Source: Vibrio penaeicida
GTDB lineage: Bacteria; Pseudomonadota; Gammaproteobacteria; Enterobacterales; Vibrionaceae
DNA: 41,508 bases
Direction: 5' to 3'
Assembly: GCF_030689305.1 (NCBI RefSeq)
Contig: NZ_JAUYVM010000028.1
Span: forward strand, 1 to 41,508
In this document: positions 32,608 to 41,428 of the stretch, piece by piece
Layout: the number at the start of each line of letters is the position of its first letter
How positions within the stretch are numbered: the first letter of the stretch is position 1
The notes under the pieces: generated by a model
Seen by the model: the letters and a program-made list of their open reading frames with translations, nothing else
The model's database searches: none
Told to the model about the DNA's origin: nothing
Position numbers and translations under genes: made by a program

Positions 32608-34395
32608 ATGGATGTCATGATTAAAGAAAGAGTAGAAGCCCTTCGTCGCTGGTTAAGCGAGAACAACGTTGATGCGGTTATCATTCCCCATGAAGATGAG
32701 TTTTTAGGAGAATACGTTCCCGCTCACCATGAACGTTTACTTTGGGCGACCGGATTTACTGGTTCTGCTGGTGCAGCTGTAATCACGGCTGACAAAGCCG
32801 CTATTTTTGTCGACGGTAGATACACTGTTCAAGTAACGAAGCAATCACCTGCTGATGTTTTTGAATACTGTCATCTCATCCAGCAGCCTCCTTTGGATTG
32901 GGCACTCGACAACTTACCGACAAATGCTAAGTTGGCCGTCGATCCAAAAATGCACTCACACTCTTGGCTTCTAAAAGCGCAAGACAAGGTTACTGATAAG
33001 CTTGAGTTAGTGCTGGTCAACGATAACCCGGTCGATCTAATCTGGTCGGACAGACCTGCTCCAGTCTATACAGATGCTCGCTTAATGGAGCAAGAGCTCG
33101 TAGGACAAACAAGTGAAAGTAAGCGCCAAGAAATTGCTGAAATAGTAAAAGAAAACCGTGCCGACGCTGCATTGCTAACTCAACTTGATTCCATTTGTTG
33201 GCTGTTGAATGTCCGTGGCTTAGATGTCTCTTGCTTACCGGTGCTGTTATCACACGCCATTGTTCATGCTGACGCTAATGTAGAGTTCTTTATTGACCCA
33301 GCACGCTTACCTAGCGAATTTTCTGAGCATGTCGGTCAAGGTGTAACGGTTTATTCTCCGGAGCAACTTGAGACACAACTTCAAGCGCTTTCAGGCAAGA
33401 ATGTTTTAGTGGACCCAGCAACAAGCAACGCTTGGTTTACACTGACTCTACAAAATGCCGGTGCCGAAGTTATTAATGGTGACGACCCATGTTTACTTCC
33501 GAAGGCAGCAAAAAACTCAGCAGAAATTGAAGGGATGCGCGCATCGCACCTTCGTGATGGTGCGGCAATGGTCAACTTCTTATCGTGGCTTGATGCCGAG
33601 GTAGAAGCTGGAAATTATCATGATGAAGGTCTTCTTGCAGATAAGCTTCATGAGTTCCGTAAGGCCGATCCAACGTTGGCAGATTTGAGCTTTGACACTA
33701 TTTCTGCTTCAGCTGGCAATGGCGCAATGTGTCACTACAATCACATGAACCAACCAGAACCCGGAAAGTTAGAACCAAATTCACTTTATCTAGTGGATTC
33801 AGGTGGTCAGTACCCAGATGGTACAACAGACATCACACGTACTATTGCGATAGGCAAACCTAGCCACGACATGATCCAGCAATTTACGTTGGTTTTGAAA
33901 GGTCATATCGGGCTTGCTAACGCAATATTCCCTCATGGCACAACGGGGCACCAACTCGACATTCTTGCGCGCCAGCATCTCTGGGCAAATGGCTATAATT
34001 TCGATCATGGTACTGGTCATGGTGTTGGGCATTTCCTAAGTGTTCATGAAGGTCCTCAGAGAATCGCGCCTGTTGTTAATAACGTCGCTCTACTGGAAGG
34101 CATGGTACTTTCTAATGAGCCAGGTTATTACCGTGCTGATGAGTTCGGTATTCGGATAGAAAACTTGGAGTTAGTTGTTGAAGTTGAAACGCAAGGCGAT
34201 ATGAACATGCTCGCGTTTGAATCACTGACACGATGCCCTATCGATAAGCGCAATATTGATGCCGCTCTTCTGACCGATTCAGAGTTAACTTGGTTAAACA
34301 GCTACCATGCAAAAGTGTGGGATGAGATCAGCCCGTTAGTATCTGGTTCATCTTTAGATTGGTTAAGACTCGCCACTGAGCCACTAACTCGATAA
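32608..34395 (+). CDS. Aminopeptidase P family (M24B) peptidase
   Basis: This 595-residue, two-metal peptidase releases N-terminal residues before proline. It is of the long three-domain type. The N-terminal domain begins MIKERVEALRRWLSENNVDAVIIPHEDEFLGEY. Metal ligands in the C-terminal creatinase fold are D397 and D408 (VDSGGQYPDGTTD), the His in HGTGHGVGHFLSVHEGP, and the Glu residues in LSNEPGYY and FGIRIENLELV. The ATG is preceded by AAAAGGAA. It has its own terminator and is not in the thi operon, which ends convergently to it. Confidence 0.92.
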   Translation: MDVMIKERVEALRRWLSENNVDAVIIPHEDEFLGEYVPAHHERLLWATGFTGSAGAAVITADKAAIFVDGRYTVQVTKQSPADVFEYCHLIQQPPLDWALDNLPTNAKLAVDPKMHSHSWLLKAQDKVTDKLELVLVNDNPVDLIWSDRPAPVYTDARLMEQELVGQTSESKRQEIAEIVKENRADAALLTQLDSICWLLNVRGLDVSCLPVLLSHAIVHADANVEFFIDPARLPSEFSEHVGQGVTVYSPEQLETQLQALSGKNVLVDPATSNAWFTLTLQNAGAEVINGDDPCLLPKAAKNSAEIEGMRASHLRDGAAMVNFLSWLDAEVEAGNYHDEGLLADKLHEFRKADPTLADLSFDTISASAGNGAMCHYNHMNQPEPGKLEPNSLYLVDSGGQYPDGTTDITRTIAIGKPSHDMIQQFTLVLKGHIGLANAIFPHGTTGHQLDILARQHLWANGYNFDHGTGHGVGHFLSVHEGPQRIAPVVNNVALLEGMVLSNEPGYYRADEFGIRIENLELVVEVETQGDMNMLAFESLTRCPIDKRNIDAALLTDSELTWLNSYHAKVWDEISPLVSGSSLDWLRLATEPLTR

Positions 34396-34418
34396 GATTT
34401 CCGAAGGCATCATAGACG

Positions 34419-34448
34419 AAAACCCCGCTAAGTTTAGCGGGGTTTTTA
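34419..34448 (+). terminator. Terminator of the aminopeptidase gene
   Basis: AACCCCGCTAA/TTAGCGGGGTT followed by TTTATA. A strong 11-bp stem. Confidence 0.9.
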
Positions 34449-34490
34449 TATGAGTAGTGAAAGTCAAAAAGGTACTAAGTTGACCCCTTG

Positions 34491-34506
34491 TGTTTCACGT
34501 GAAACA
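34491..34506. other. parS site, perfect
   Basis: TGTTTCACGTGAAACA, the full ParB palindrome, in the gap between the convergent aminopeptidase and thiH genes. ParB loads here and, with ParA, moves the origin region. Together with the sites at 38124 and 16675 it forms an origin-proximal cluster. Confidence 0.93.
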
Positions 34507-34549
34507 TCTCACCAAAAATCGTATTCTAATCACCTTCCAGACAAATCAC

Positions 34550-35662
34550 TTATCCAGAGTAAGCGTGGTGCCAATCTTTCCAAACAGGTTCAAATCCCTT
34601 ACTCCTAACGGCATTTGCTACTTGAGCAGAAGAACGCTCGTCGCTTATCGCAAACTGCTCAAGTTCTTCTTCGTCATTAGCATAACCCCCTGGTTGAGTC
34701 TTTGAAGCAGCTGAAATACTCGTCACCCCAAGAGGCAATACATTGTCTCTAAAGTCTGGTGACTCTCGTGTTGAAAGGGAAAGCTCTACTTCCGGATTTA
34801 GCATTCTGTAAGCGCATATCAATTGAACCAGTTGTTTATCAGACATCACTGACTTTGGCTGCAAAGACCCTTCACAAGGTCTTAATCGAGGGAAAGAAAT
34901 CGAATAGCGGGACTTCCAATAAGTCCGTTCCATATAGCTAAGGTGAGCAGCAACAAAAAAGCAATCCGTCCTCCACTCTTCCAATCCGATCAATGCACCC
35001 ATACCAATTTTATCGATGCCTGCGGAAGCCAATCTATCCGGAGTATTTAAACGATAGTTAAAATCTGTTTTGTTACCGCGAAGGTGATGCTGACCGTAGG
35101 TCGACGGATGATACGTTTCTTGGTAAACCATAACCGCGTCTAAGCCGAGTGTTTTTAACTCTGCATAACACTCTTGGTCCAGAGGTTGAACCTCCATAGC
35201 CAGATAGCTAAATCGTTTTTTTATAGATGGAACTACTTCACGAAAGTACTTCATACCTACTTTCGTTTCATGCTCCCCCGTGACGAGTAAAACCGAATCG
35301 AAACTCATTCTCTTGATCGCATCGATTTCCAACTGAATGTCATCAACATTCAATGTTCTTCGCTTAATTCTGTTCTCCATAGTGAAACCGCAATAGGTGC
35401 AAGAATTTGCGCAAAGATTTGACAGGTACAATGGAATATAAAACCCAATAGTATTGCCAAAGCGTTTTCGTGTAAGCGCGTAAGATTGTTGCGCCATTTG
35501 TTCTAGGAATGGTTCCGCTGCAGGCGAAATAAGCGCTTTGAAATCTTCTAAATCACGCTTTGATTTCGATATTGCTCTTTGTACATCTTCAGACGTTTTA
35601 CTGTAGATAGACATGCGGATCTCATCCCAATTCATCTTTTCAAACTGGTCTGAAAAACTCAT
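34550..35662 (-). CDS. thiH: 2-iminoacetate synthase ThiH
   Basis: This radical-SAM enzyme splits tyrosine to dehydroglycine (and p-cresol), which ThiG uses to build the thiazole of thiamine. From the ATG at 35662 it has 370 residues (E. coli 377). The radical-SAM cluster motif is C84-x3-C88-x2-C91 (CANSCTYCGF). The GGAG site is 8 nt from this ATG; a GTG 9 nt earlier overlaps the thiG stop and was not chosen. It is the last gene of the thi operon. Confidence 0.95.
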   Translation of the reverse strand: MSFSDQFEKMNWDEIRMSIYSKTSEDVQRAISKSKRDLEDFKALISPAAEPFLEQMAQQSYALTRKRFGNTIGFYIPLYLSNLCANSCTYCGFTMENRIKRRTLNVDDIQLEIDAIKRMSFDSVLLVTGEHETKVGMKYFREVVPSIKKRFSYLAMEVQPLDQECYAELKTLGLDAVMVYQETYHPSTYGQHHLRGNKTDFNYRLNTPDRLASAGIDKIGMGALIGLEEWRTDCFFVAAHLSYMERTYWKSRYSISFPRLRPCEGSLQPKSVMSDKQLVQLICAYRMLNPEVELSLSTRESPDFRDNVLPLGVTSISAASKTQPGGYANDEEELEQFAISDERSSAQVANAVRSKGFEPVWKDWHHAYSG

Positions 35663-35667
35663 ATTGA

Positions 35668-36429
35668 TCACTCCAAGAATGATGTGAGTGGGCTAGATGC
35701 AACAGCGTGATTCACTTGCCCAGCCAAGCCAGCTTCGTAACCTAGGCGTCCACTTTCTACAGCAAGTTTGAAGGCTCTCGCCATTTGCACGGGATTAGCC
35801 GCGGCGGCAATTGCCGTGTTTACCAACACCGCGTCCGCTCCAAGCTCCATGGCTTTTGCTGCGTGAGAAGGTGCACCTATGCCTGCATCTACAACAACCG
35901 GAACATTCGCTTGGTCGATAATGATTTCCAGAAAGTCCTGTGTCGCGATACCCTTGTTTGAACCAATAGGTGCGCCTAAAGGCATTACCGCAGCACAACC
36001 CACTTCTTCAAGATGTTTACAAAGCACTGGATCAGCATGGCAATAAGGCAATACGATGAACCCCTGTTCAACCAACTTTTCCGCGGCTTTTAGCGTCTCA
36101 ATAGGATCGGGCATTAGATACTTAGGGTCTGGGTGAATTTCCAATTTAAGCCACTTTGTACCCAAAGCTTCTCGCGCTAACTGTGCAGCAAATATCGCTT
36201 CTTTCGCATTCTTTGCGCCTGATGTGTTTGGCAGTAAGGCTATTCTATTTTCGATAAGTGGCGAAAGTATGTCGTCATCCTTTGTATCGAGATCCACTCT
36301 CTTTAATGCCATCGTCGCAAGCTGGGAGCCAGAGGCAATAATGGCATCGCTCATTACACGGCTATTTGAAAACTTTCCTGTCCCTGTGAATAAGCGAGAC
36401 TCAAATGTTTTTCCTGCTATCGTTAACAC
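35668..36429 (-). CDS. thiG: Thiazole synthase ThiG
   Basis: ThiG joins dehydroglycine, deoxyxylulose phosphate and the sulfur on ThiS into the thiazole phosphate. The 253-residue TIM-barrel protein begins LTIAGKTFESRLFTGTGKF. The catalytic Lys is K95 in WLKLEIHPDPKYL, followed by VVVDAGIGAPSHAAKAMELGADAVLVNTAIA. It overlaps the neighbouring thiH region and lies 2 bp after thiS. Confidence 0.96.
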   Translation of the reverse strand: MLTIAGKTFESRLFTGTGKFSNSRVMSDAIIASGSQLATMALKRVDLDTKDDDILSPLIENRIALLPNTSGAKNAKEAIFAAQLAREALGTKWLKLEIHPDPKYLMPDPIETLKAAEKLVEQGFIVLPYCHADPVLCKHLEEVGCAAVMPLGAPIGSNKGIATQDFLEIIIDQANVPVVVDAGIGAPSHAAKAMELGADAVLVNTAIAAAANPVQMARAFKLAVESGRLGYEAGLAGQVNHAVASSPLTSFLE

Positions 36430-36431
36430 CT

Positions 36432-36641
36432 TTAACCTCCGGCAATCGCTCTAAATACCACAACATCGTCACCCGCTTTTAAGCGAGTATCAGACCACAT
36501 TGTTTTGGTTTGAACTTCTTGGTTAACTGCGATTGCAATGCCTACCAGTTCAATTTTTCTATTTTCCAGCAAATCGACAAGCGTCATTTCATCTGAAATC
36601 GAAATTGACTCGCCATTAAATGTAATTTTTAACGTACTCAT
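36432..36641 (-). CDS. thiS: Sulfur carrier protein ThiS
   Basis: This 69-residue ubiquitin-like protein ends in the required Gly-Gly (VVFRAIAGG). ThiF adenylates the C-terminus, which then receives sulfur as a thiocarboxylate. The start overlaps the thiF stop (TAATG), so the two are coupled. Confidence 0.94.
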   Translation of the reverse strand: MSTLKITFNGESISISDEMTLVDLLENRKIELVGIAIAVNQEVQTKTMWSDTRLKAGDDVVVFRAIAGG

Positions 36642-37408
36642 TATTTTCCTTGAGCATCAAAAGTTGAGTTGCACACACTACACGCGTTGTCTTTTGAAAT
36701 ACTGAATTGATGGAACTGCATAGATAAGCCATCGAATAATGTAAGACGGTTCGCTAAGTCTCGTTCTAATGTGACTAAACGAATAGCGACGAGAGCTTGA
36801 TGAGTTCCAATAATTCCTACGACAGGTCCCACCACACCGGATTCTGAGCAGCGCGTATTGGGCTGTGATTCATTGATTGGATATAAGCAGTGATAGCAAG
36901 GATCTGAGCCTTGATACGTGAAAGTAGCTAATTGACCTTCCCAGCCGATTGCAGCACCAGATACCAAAGGTGTTTTTGATTTGTGACACGCGCGATTAAT
37001 TTCTTGTCGCGTTTCAAAATTATCGCTGCAGTCTAAAACGATATCCGCTTGCATACATTCAAGTTCAAGCCGACTACCCAAAAGTTTCTTTTTGATAGCA
37101 CGGACGCGCACATCCGAATTGATCTTAGCGATAGCTTTTTTTGTCGCATCTACCTTGGCTAGACCTACCTCGTCACTAGAGTAGAGTATTTGCCTCGGGA
37201 GGTTACTCACTTCAACAACATCATCATCAGCGATAACAAGATGACCTATACCCGAAGCAGCAAGATGCTGAATGGCAGAACACCCTAACCCACCACACCC
37301 AACAACTAAAATACTCGAATTTCTAAGCTTTGCTTGTCCGAGCTCTCCAATTTCAGGTAACGCTACCTGACGCTGATATCTCAGAAACTCAGAATCTGTA
37401 ATCGTCAC
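36641..37408 (-). CDS. thiF: ThiS adenylyltransferase ThiF
   Basis: ThiF activates the ThiS C-terminus with ATP. The 255-residue E1-like protein has the nucleotide loop GCGGLG (37-42), D130 in VLDCSDN and two zinc Cys pairs, C171/C174 (CYHC) and C243/C246 (CSVC). C187 corresponds to the Cys linked to ThiS in E. coli. It lies 4 bp after thiE. Confidence 0.95.
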   Translation of the reverse strand: MTITDSEFLRYQRQVALPEIGELGQAKLRNSSILVVGCGGLGCSAIQHLAASGIGHLVIADDDVVEVSNLPRQILYSSDEVGLAKVDATKKAIAKINSDVRVRAIKKKLLGSRLELECMQADIVLDCSDNFETRQEINRACHKSKTPLVSGAAIGWEGQLATFTYQGSDPCYHCLYPINESQPNTRCSESGVVGPVVGIIGTHQALVAIRLVTLERDLANRLTLFDGLSMQFHQFSISKDNACSVCNSTFDAQGK

Positions 37409-37412
37409 TGAA

Positions 37413-38606
37413 CTACCTACTACTTAGAATTTCACGAAAATCGCTAATTGCTTTCTTTGGATCGGTACTTAGTGTGATAGCCCGAACTACAGCTAAACTC
37501 GATACCCCACAGTCCCACACCAGTGGTGCTCGTTCTAAGTCAATTCCACCAATCGCAACGGTGGGAAACTTTCCTGACAGTTCTTGGTAAAGCTTAAGCC
37601 TCACTAACCCTTGAGGGCGTGAAGGCATAACTTTAGTGGTTGTTGGAAATATATGACCGAGCGCTATATAGCTAGGGTTGACCTGTTTTATTCTAAGTAT
37701 TTCGTAGTAACCGTGAGTAGATAAGCCTATCCTTACGCCAGCTTTTGCAATTTGGTCTAAGTCTGCAAACTCGAGATCTTCTTGTCCTAAATGCACGCCA
37801 TAAGCACCATGTCTTACCGCTAACTGCCAATAGTCATTAATATAGACTTGAGCGTTATGCTGACGTCCTAATTCGATTGCTTTTGTAATCTTCGTTTCTA
37901 GCTCTAGGTCATCGGCATTTTTTATCCGAAGCTGTGCTGTCTTTACTCCAAGTTTCAGAAGTCGCTCTACCCACTCCACCGTATCTACAACCGGATATAA
38001 GCTAAGATATTCAGCATTTGTATCAGGGAAAGGCAAAGCGTTTTCTATTTCCCATCCTACATGGATATCTAATAGCTCATCAGAGAGTATCGGTGTTGGA
38101 AATTCGGATAGATTCTGAGGCCATGTTTCACGTGAAACATCAGAACTTACTGCGCCTCTTGCTATCACGAGTGCATCTTCAATCGGAAAATCAAGTACAA
38201 GAGACGTCAGTAACCAAGCCAGGTAGGATTGTTGTTCTATCTCAGATAATGGAGCGCCCTTGAAACTCAACGCTCTATTGGATTCGCCATGACACCATAG
38301 ATCAACAAGCTGAAAATCATGATAAACGTCAATCAAGAGTAAGTTAGGCTCTTTTGAAAGTTGAGATAAAGCCAAAGGTGAAGCCTGACCATTAGAAAAA
38401 CGACAAACATGAGTAGCTTCACTATCGGATTCATCAAATGAAAGAGACGTACACCTGTCATCAACGTAGCATTGCGTCAAATGAGTTGGGCTTACACCCA
38501 ACTCGATATCAGCAATATCAAAGCCCTGCTCCTGAGCCATTAACAGTCTAGACTGAACGAGACCTGTTAACTCGACTTGAGCCTTTGGCAGTAATAGCTG
38601 AGCCAT
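37413..38606 (-). CDS. thiE: Thiamine-phosphate synthase ThiE with a degenerate ThiD-like N-terminal domain
   Basis: ThiE couples the pyrimidine and thiazole units. The C-terminal 190 residues (about 203-397) are a normal ThiE: QLRIKN, VYINDYWQLAVRHGAYGVHLGQEDL, GLSTHGYYE, YIALGHIFPTTTK and AIGGI. The N-terminal 190 residues resemble the end of ThiD (LLLIDVYHDFQ, then a helical stretch ending FPIEDALVIARGAV), but the ThiD anion-hole and catalytic Cys motif (GTGC) is missing, so it should be inactive. The whole is 397 residues, about twice a plain ThiE. A parS palindrome encodes residues V157-T161 in the linker. Start ATG follows the thiC stop directly, with GAGGA upstream. Confidence 0.9.
   Translation of the reverse strand: MAQLLLPKAQVELTGLVQSRLLMAQEQGFDIADIELGVSPTHLTQCYVDDRCTSLSFDESDSEATHVCRFSNGQASPLALSQLSKEPNLLLIDVYHDFQLVDLWCHGESNRALSFKGAPLSEIEQQSYLAWLLTSLVLDFPIEDALVIARGAVSSDVSRETWPQNLSEFPTPILSDELLDIHVGWEIENALPFPDTNAEYLSLYPVVDTVEWVERLLKLGVKTAQLRIKNADDLELETKITKAIELGRQHNAQVYINDYWQLAVRHGAYGVHLGQEDLEFADLDQIAKAGVRIGLSTHGYYEILRIKQVNPSYIALGHIFPTTTKVMPSRPQGLVRLKLYQELSGKFPTVAIGGIDLERAPLVWDCGVSSLAVVRAITLSTDPKKAISDFREILSSR
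38124..38139. other. parS site, perfect, inside thiE
   Basis: TGTTTCACGTGAAACA lies in the thiE reading frame, where it encodes Val-Ser-Arg-Glu-Thr between the two protein domains. Confidence 0.93.
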
Positions 38607-40547
38607 TTAATCCTCCAAAACACTCTGCTTGGCAGGGTGGTACAACTCTGAGCCCGTCGCTTTAAACTCTTCGGACTTCCTACGCATACCTTCCAATGGG
38701 TCATCTAGCATCTTGATCTCAATAGCCTGATCCTGCGCGACTTGCTTAGTGTCCTTTGCGTACTCTCTTACTTCTTGAGAAATCTTCATTGAACAGAACT
38801 TTGGACCACACATTGAACAGAAGTGAGCGACTTTCCCCGACTCTTGTGGAAGCGTTTCATCATGAAACTTACGTGCGGTTTCAGGATCCAGACCCAAGTT
38901 AAATTGGTCTTCCCAGCGGAATTCAAATCGAGCTTTTGAAAGTGCGTTATCGCGAATTTGAGCACCAGGGTGCCCTTTCGCTAAATCTGCTGCGTGCGCC
39001 GCTAACTTATAGGTAATCAAACCCGTTTTAACATCTTCTTTGTTGGGTAAGCCTAGGTGCTCTTTCGGTGTCACATAGCAAAGCATGGCACAGCCATACC
39101 AACCAATCATGGCTGCACCGATACCTGAAGTAATATGATCGTAACCAGGGGCAATATCTGTTGTTAGTGGACCAAGAGTATAAAATGGAGCTTCATGACA
39201 GTGCTTAAGCTGCTCGTCCATGTTTTCTTTGATCATGTGCATTGGGATATGACCAGGACCTTCTATGATTACCTGAACATCATATTCCCACGCAACTTTA
39301 GTCAACTCACCTAAGGTTCTCAGCTCGGAAAACTGTGCTTCATCGTTCGCGTCTGCAATTGAACCTGGGCGTAAGCCATCACCAAGTGAAAGAGCAACAT
39401 CATACTTCGCACAGATTTCACAGATTTCACGGAAGTGGGTATACAGGAAGCTTTCCTGATGATGAGCTAAACACCATTTCGCGATGATAGAACCACCACG
39501 AGATACGATACCGGTGACACGTTTTGCCGTCATTGGCACGTAACGTAATAACAAACCAGCATGAATGGTGAAGTAGTCTACCCCCTGCTCTGCCTGCTCA
39601 ATTAGCGTATCTCGCATGACTTCCCAATTGAGGTCTTCAGCGACACCATTTACTTTTTCTAGTGCTTGATACATAGGAACAGTACCAATAGGAACAGGAC
39701 TATTACGCATGATCCATTCACGTGTTTCATGAATGTTTCGACCTGTAGACAAGTCCATTACTGTATCGCCGCCCCATCGAGTCGACCAAACAAGCTTTTC
39801 AACTTCTTCCTCGATTGAAGATGACACAGCAGAGTTACCAATATTCGCATTTACCTTAACAAGGAAATTACGCCCAATAATCATAGGTTCTGATTCAGGG
39901 TGGTTAATATTGGAAGGAATAATGGCGCGTCCTTCGGCAACTTCTTTTCGCACAAATTCAGGAGTAATTTCTTTAGGAAGGTTTGCACCAAAGCTTTCAC
40001 CAGGATGCTCAATATTCAGTTGGTCATCAGCAAACTTATGACGCTGCAAGTTCTCACGTATGGCAATGTATTCCATTTCAGGGGTAATAATACCTTGGCG
40101 TGCATAGTGCAGCTGAGTAACGCACTGACCTTCTTTAGCACGTCGGATTTTTGGAAGATTGCCATAGCGTAAATCGTCTAACGTATCGTCTTCCAAACGC
40201 TCTTTGGTGTAAACCGAACTCACATCAGACAAAATCTCAGTGTCATTTCGCTCTTTAATCCAGTCTTCACGTAGCTTCGGCAACCCACTATAAAGGTCAA
40301 TCTCATGTTCTGGATCGGTATAAACCCCAGACGTATCGTAGACACGTATTGGTTCATTAGGCTCAAATATTGGGTCTTTTTTAGTCCCGCCAACCAAACT
40401 GTCTGCCAGAGAGATCTCTCTCATTGGCACTCGAATATCGGTTCTAGAGCCTTCTACATACACTTTATGAGAATTTGGATACGGTTGAGTCGACAGGTTA
40501 TCAATAAACTGTTTGGCTTCCAGTCTCGCTTGCTTGCGATTCGACAT
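38607..40547 (-). CDS. thiC: Phosphomethylpyrimidine synthase ThiC
   Basis: ThiC rearranges aminoimidazole ribotide into the thiamine pyrimidine, using radical SAM chemistry. From the ATG at 40547 it has 646 residues (E. coli 631). The C-terminal cluster motif is C577-x2-C580-x4-C585 (CSMCGPKFCS). Other landmarks are GANLPKEITPEF, MDLSTGRNIHETREWIMRNSPVPIGTVPMYQALEK and EGPGHIPMHMI. The ATG is 8 nt from AAGGA; an earlier in-frame ATG at 40568 lacks a site. It is the first gene of the operon and lies behind the TPP riboswitch. Confidence 0.97.
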   Translation of the reverse strand: MSNRKQARLEAKQFIDNLSTQPYPNSHKVYVEGSRTDIRVPMREISLADSLVGGTKKDPIFEPNEPIRVYDTSGVYTDPEHEIDLYSGLPKLREDWIKERNDTEILSDVSSVYTKERLEDDTLDDLRYGNLPKIRRAKEGQCVTQLHYARQGIITPEMEYIAIRENLQRHKFADDQLNIEHPGESFGANLPKEITPEFVRKEVAEGRAIIPSNINHPESEPMIIGRNFLVKVNANIGNSAVSSSIEEEVEKLVWSTRWGGDTVMDLSTGRNIHETREWIMRNSPVPIGTVPMYQALEKVNGVAEDLNWEVMRDTLIEQAEQGVDYFTIHAGLLLRYVPMTAKRVTGIVSRGGSIIAKWCLAHHQESFLYTHFREICEICAKYDVALSLGDGLRPGSIADANDEAQFSELRTLGELTKVAWEYDVQVIIEGPGHIPMHMIKENMDEQLKHCHEAPFYTLGPLTTDIAPGYDHITSGIGAAMIGWYGCAMLCYVTPKEHLGLPNKEDVKTGLITYKLAAHAADLAKGHPGAQIRDNALSKARFEFRWEDQFNLGLDPETARKFHDETLPQESGKVAHFCSMCGPKFCSMKISQEVREYAKDTKQVAQDQAIEIKMLDDPLEGMRRKSEEFKATGSELYHPAKQSVLED

Positions 40548-40688
40548 AGCATTTTTCCTTGCAATCATTATTTTTAGGACAAAGTCCCTAGGAAGAAAAT
40601 GCTTGGCGGATTGTTGTTACAAGAGGGCAAATGTGCGTGAGTAACGCCATCTGAAAGTAGATAGATCCCGACTAATATCAGGTGAGGT

Positions 40689-40797
40689 ATCTTCTCTTGT
40701 TCCCTTCGCAGATATTAGTCTGATCAGGTTCAACGGATCCCGCTAACGCGGTCTCAGCTCGCCCATTAATAAATCGGGCGGAGCACTCCGACAAGTG
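40689..40797 (-). ncRNA. TPP riboswitch (thi box)
   Basis: On the minus strand the aptamer runs from CTTGTCGGAGTGC through CTGAGA (40752-40757) and CCGTTGAACCTGATC (40722-40736) to CTGCGAAGGGAACAAG, all hallmark elements, with P1 formed by CTTGT and ACAAG. The P5 hairpin is CAGA-CTAATA-TCTG. It senses thiamine diphosphate and lowers thiC operon expression. About 140 nt follow before the thiC ATG; they hold a 10-nt segment (40670-40679) that can pair with the P5 strand at 40711-40720, a likely expression switch. Confidence 0.95.
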
Positions 40798-40850
40798 AAG
40801 CCAGTATAAGGGAAAGGTTAGGTCAAAACCAAGACCAAAGTTTAAAAAGA

Positions 40851-41234
40851 TTAACTTTTAATCAACAATTGAAAGCCAATCCATGCGGCAGAGATACTAA
40901 GAACGACATTCAATAACACATTTAGACCCATTTTAAAAAATGCACCTTGCTGCATGAGTAAAACGTTGTCCATAGAAAAGGTAGAAAAAGTAGTTAGTGC
41001 TCCTAGGAAGCCAAGACCGATTATCTGCCTCCAAGGCTCTGTAGCAAGGCTTCCATTCTCAAATGAAGCTATCAGCATTCCCATCGCTAATGAACCCACT
41101 ACGTTCACTGTGAGTGTGCCATATGGAAACCCTCTACCAAATAAACTCGCGCATAACTCCGACACCAAAAAGCGAGAACATGCGCCAAATGCGCCACCTA
41201 ACGCTATGAAACCAAGAATGGATAACTGTCCCAT
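40851..41234 (-). CDS. crcB: Fluoride channel CrcB/FluC
   Basis: This small dual-topology membrane channel lets fluoride leave the cell. From the ATG at 41234 it has 127 residues and four membrane segments. Family signatures are GGAFGACSRF (about 11-20), the NVVGS pore Asn and GFLGALTTFSTFS with the Phe-box residues. I saw no fluoride riboswitch upstream. It is a single-gene unit between the rrn operon and the thi operon. Confidence 0.93.
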   Translation of the reverse strand: MGQLSILGFIALGGAFGACSRFLVSELCASLFGRGFPYGTLTVNVVGSLAMGMLIASFENGSLATEPWRQIIGLGFLGALTTFSTFSMDNVLLMQQGAFFKMGLNVLLNVVLSISAAWIGFQLLIKS

Positions 41235-41389
41235 CTCTACCAACCCTAATCAAATATTGAAACCATTCTATCTTTATATACGCCAAAATTCGTTTTTAAT
41301 TTCGGGTAATACTCGCCATAAAGAAGGATAAATATAAAAAGTTACAGGAGTCACTTTAGGTGATGTAAATCATGTTTTTTAACAGGCAA

Positions 41390-41420
41390 ACAAAAAAGCC
41401 CTGATCAGTGATCAGGGCTT
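41390..41420 (-). terminator. rRNA operon terminator
   Basis: An 11-bp perfect stem, AGCCCTGATCA/TGATCAGGGCT, followed on the minus strand by TTTTTT. It lies right after the 5S gene; no tRNA is found between. Confidence 0.93.
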
Positions 41421-41428
41421 ATCAATTT

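Noticed and set aside
41361..41372. FNR-like palindrome TGATGTAAATCA
   Set aside because: Core matches TGAT-N4-ATCA, but flanks differ from the FNR consensus and no promoter is placed to use it.
41235..41390. Fluoride riboswitch before crcB
   Set aside because: The conserved aptamer segments are not visible.
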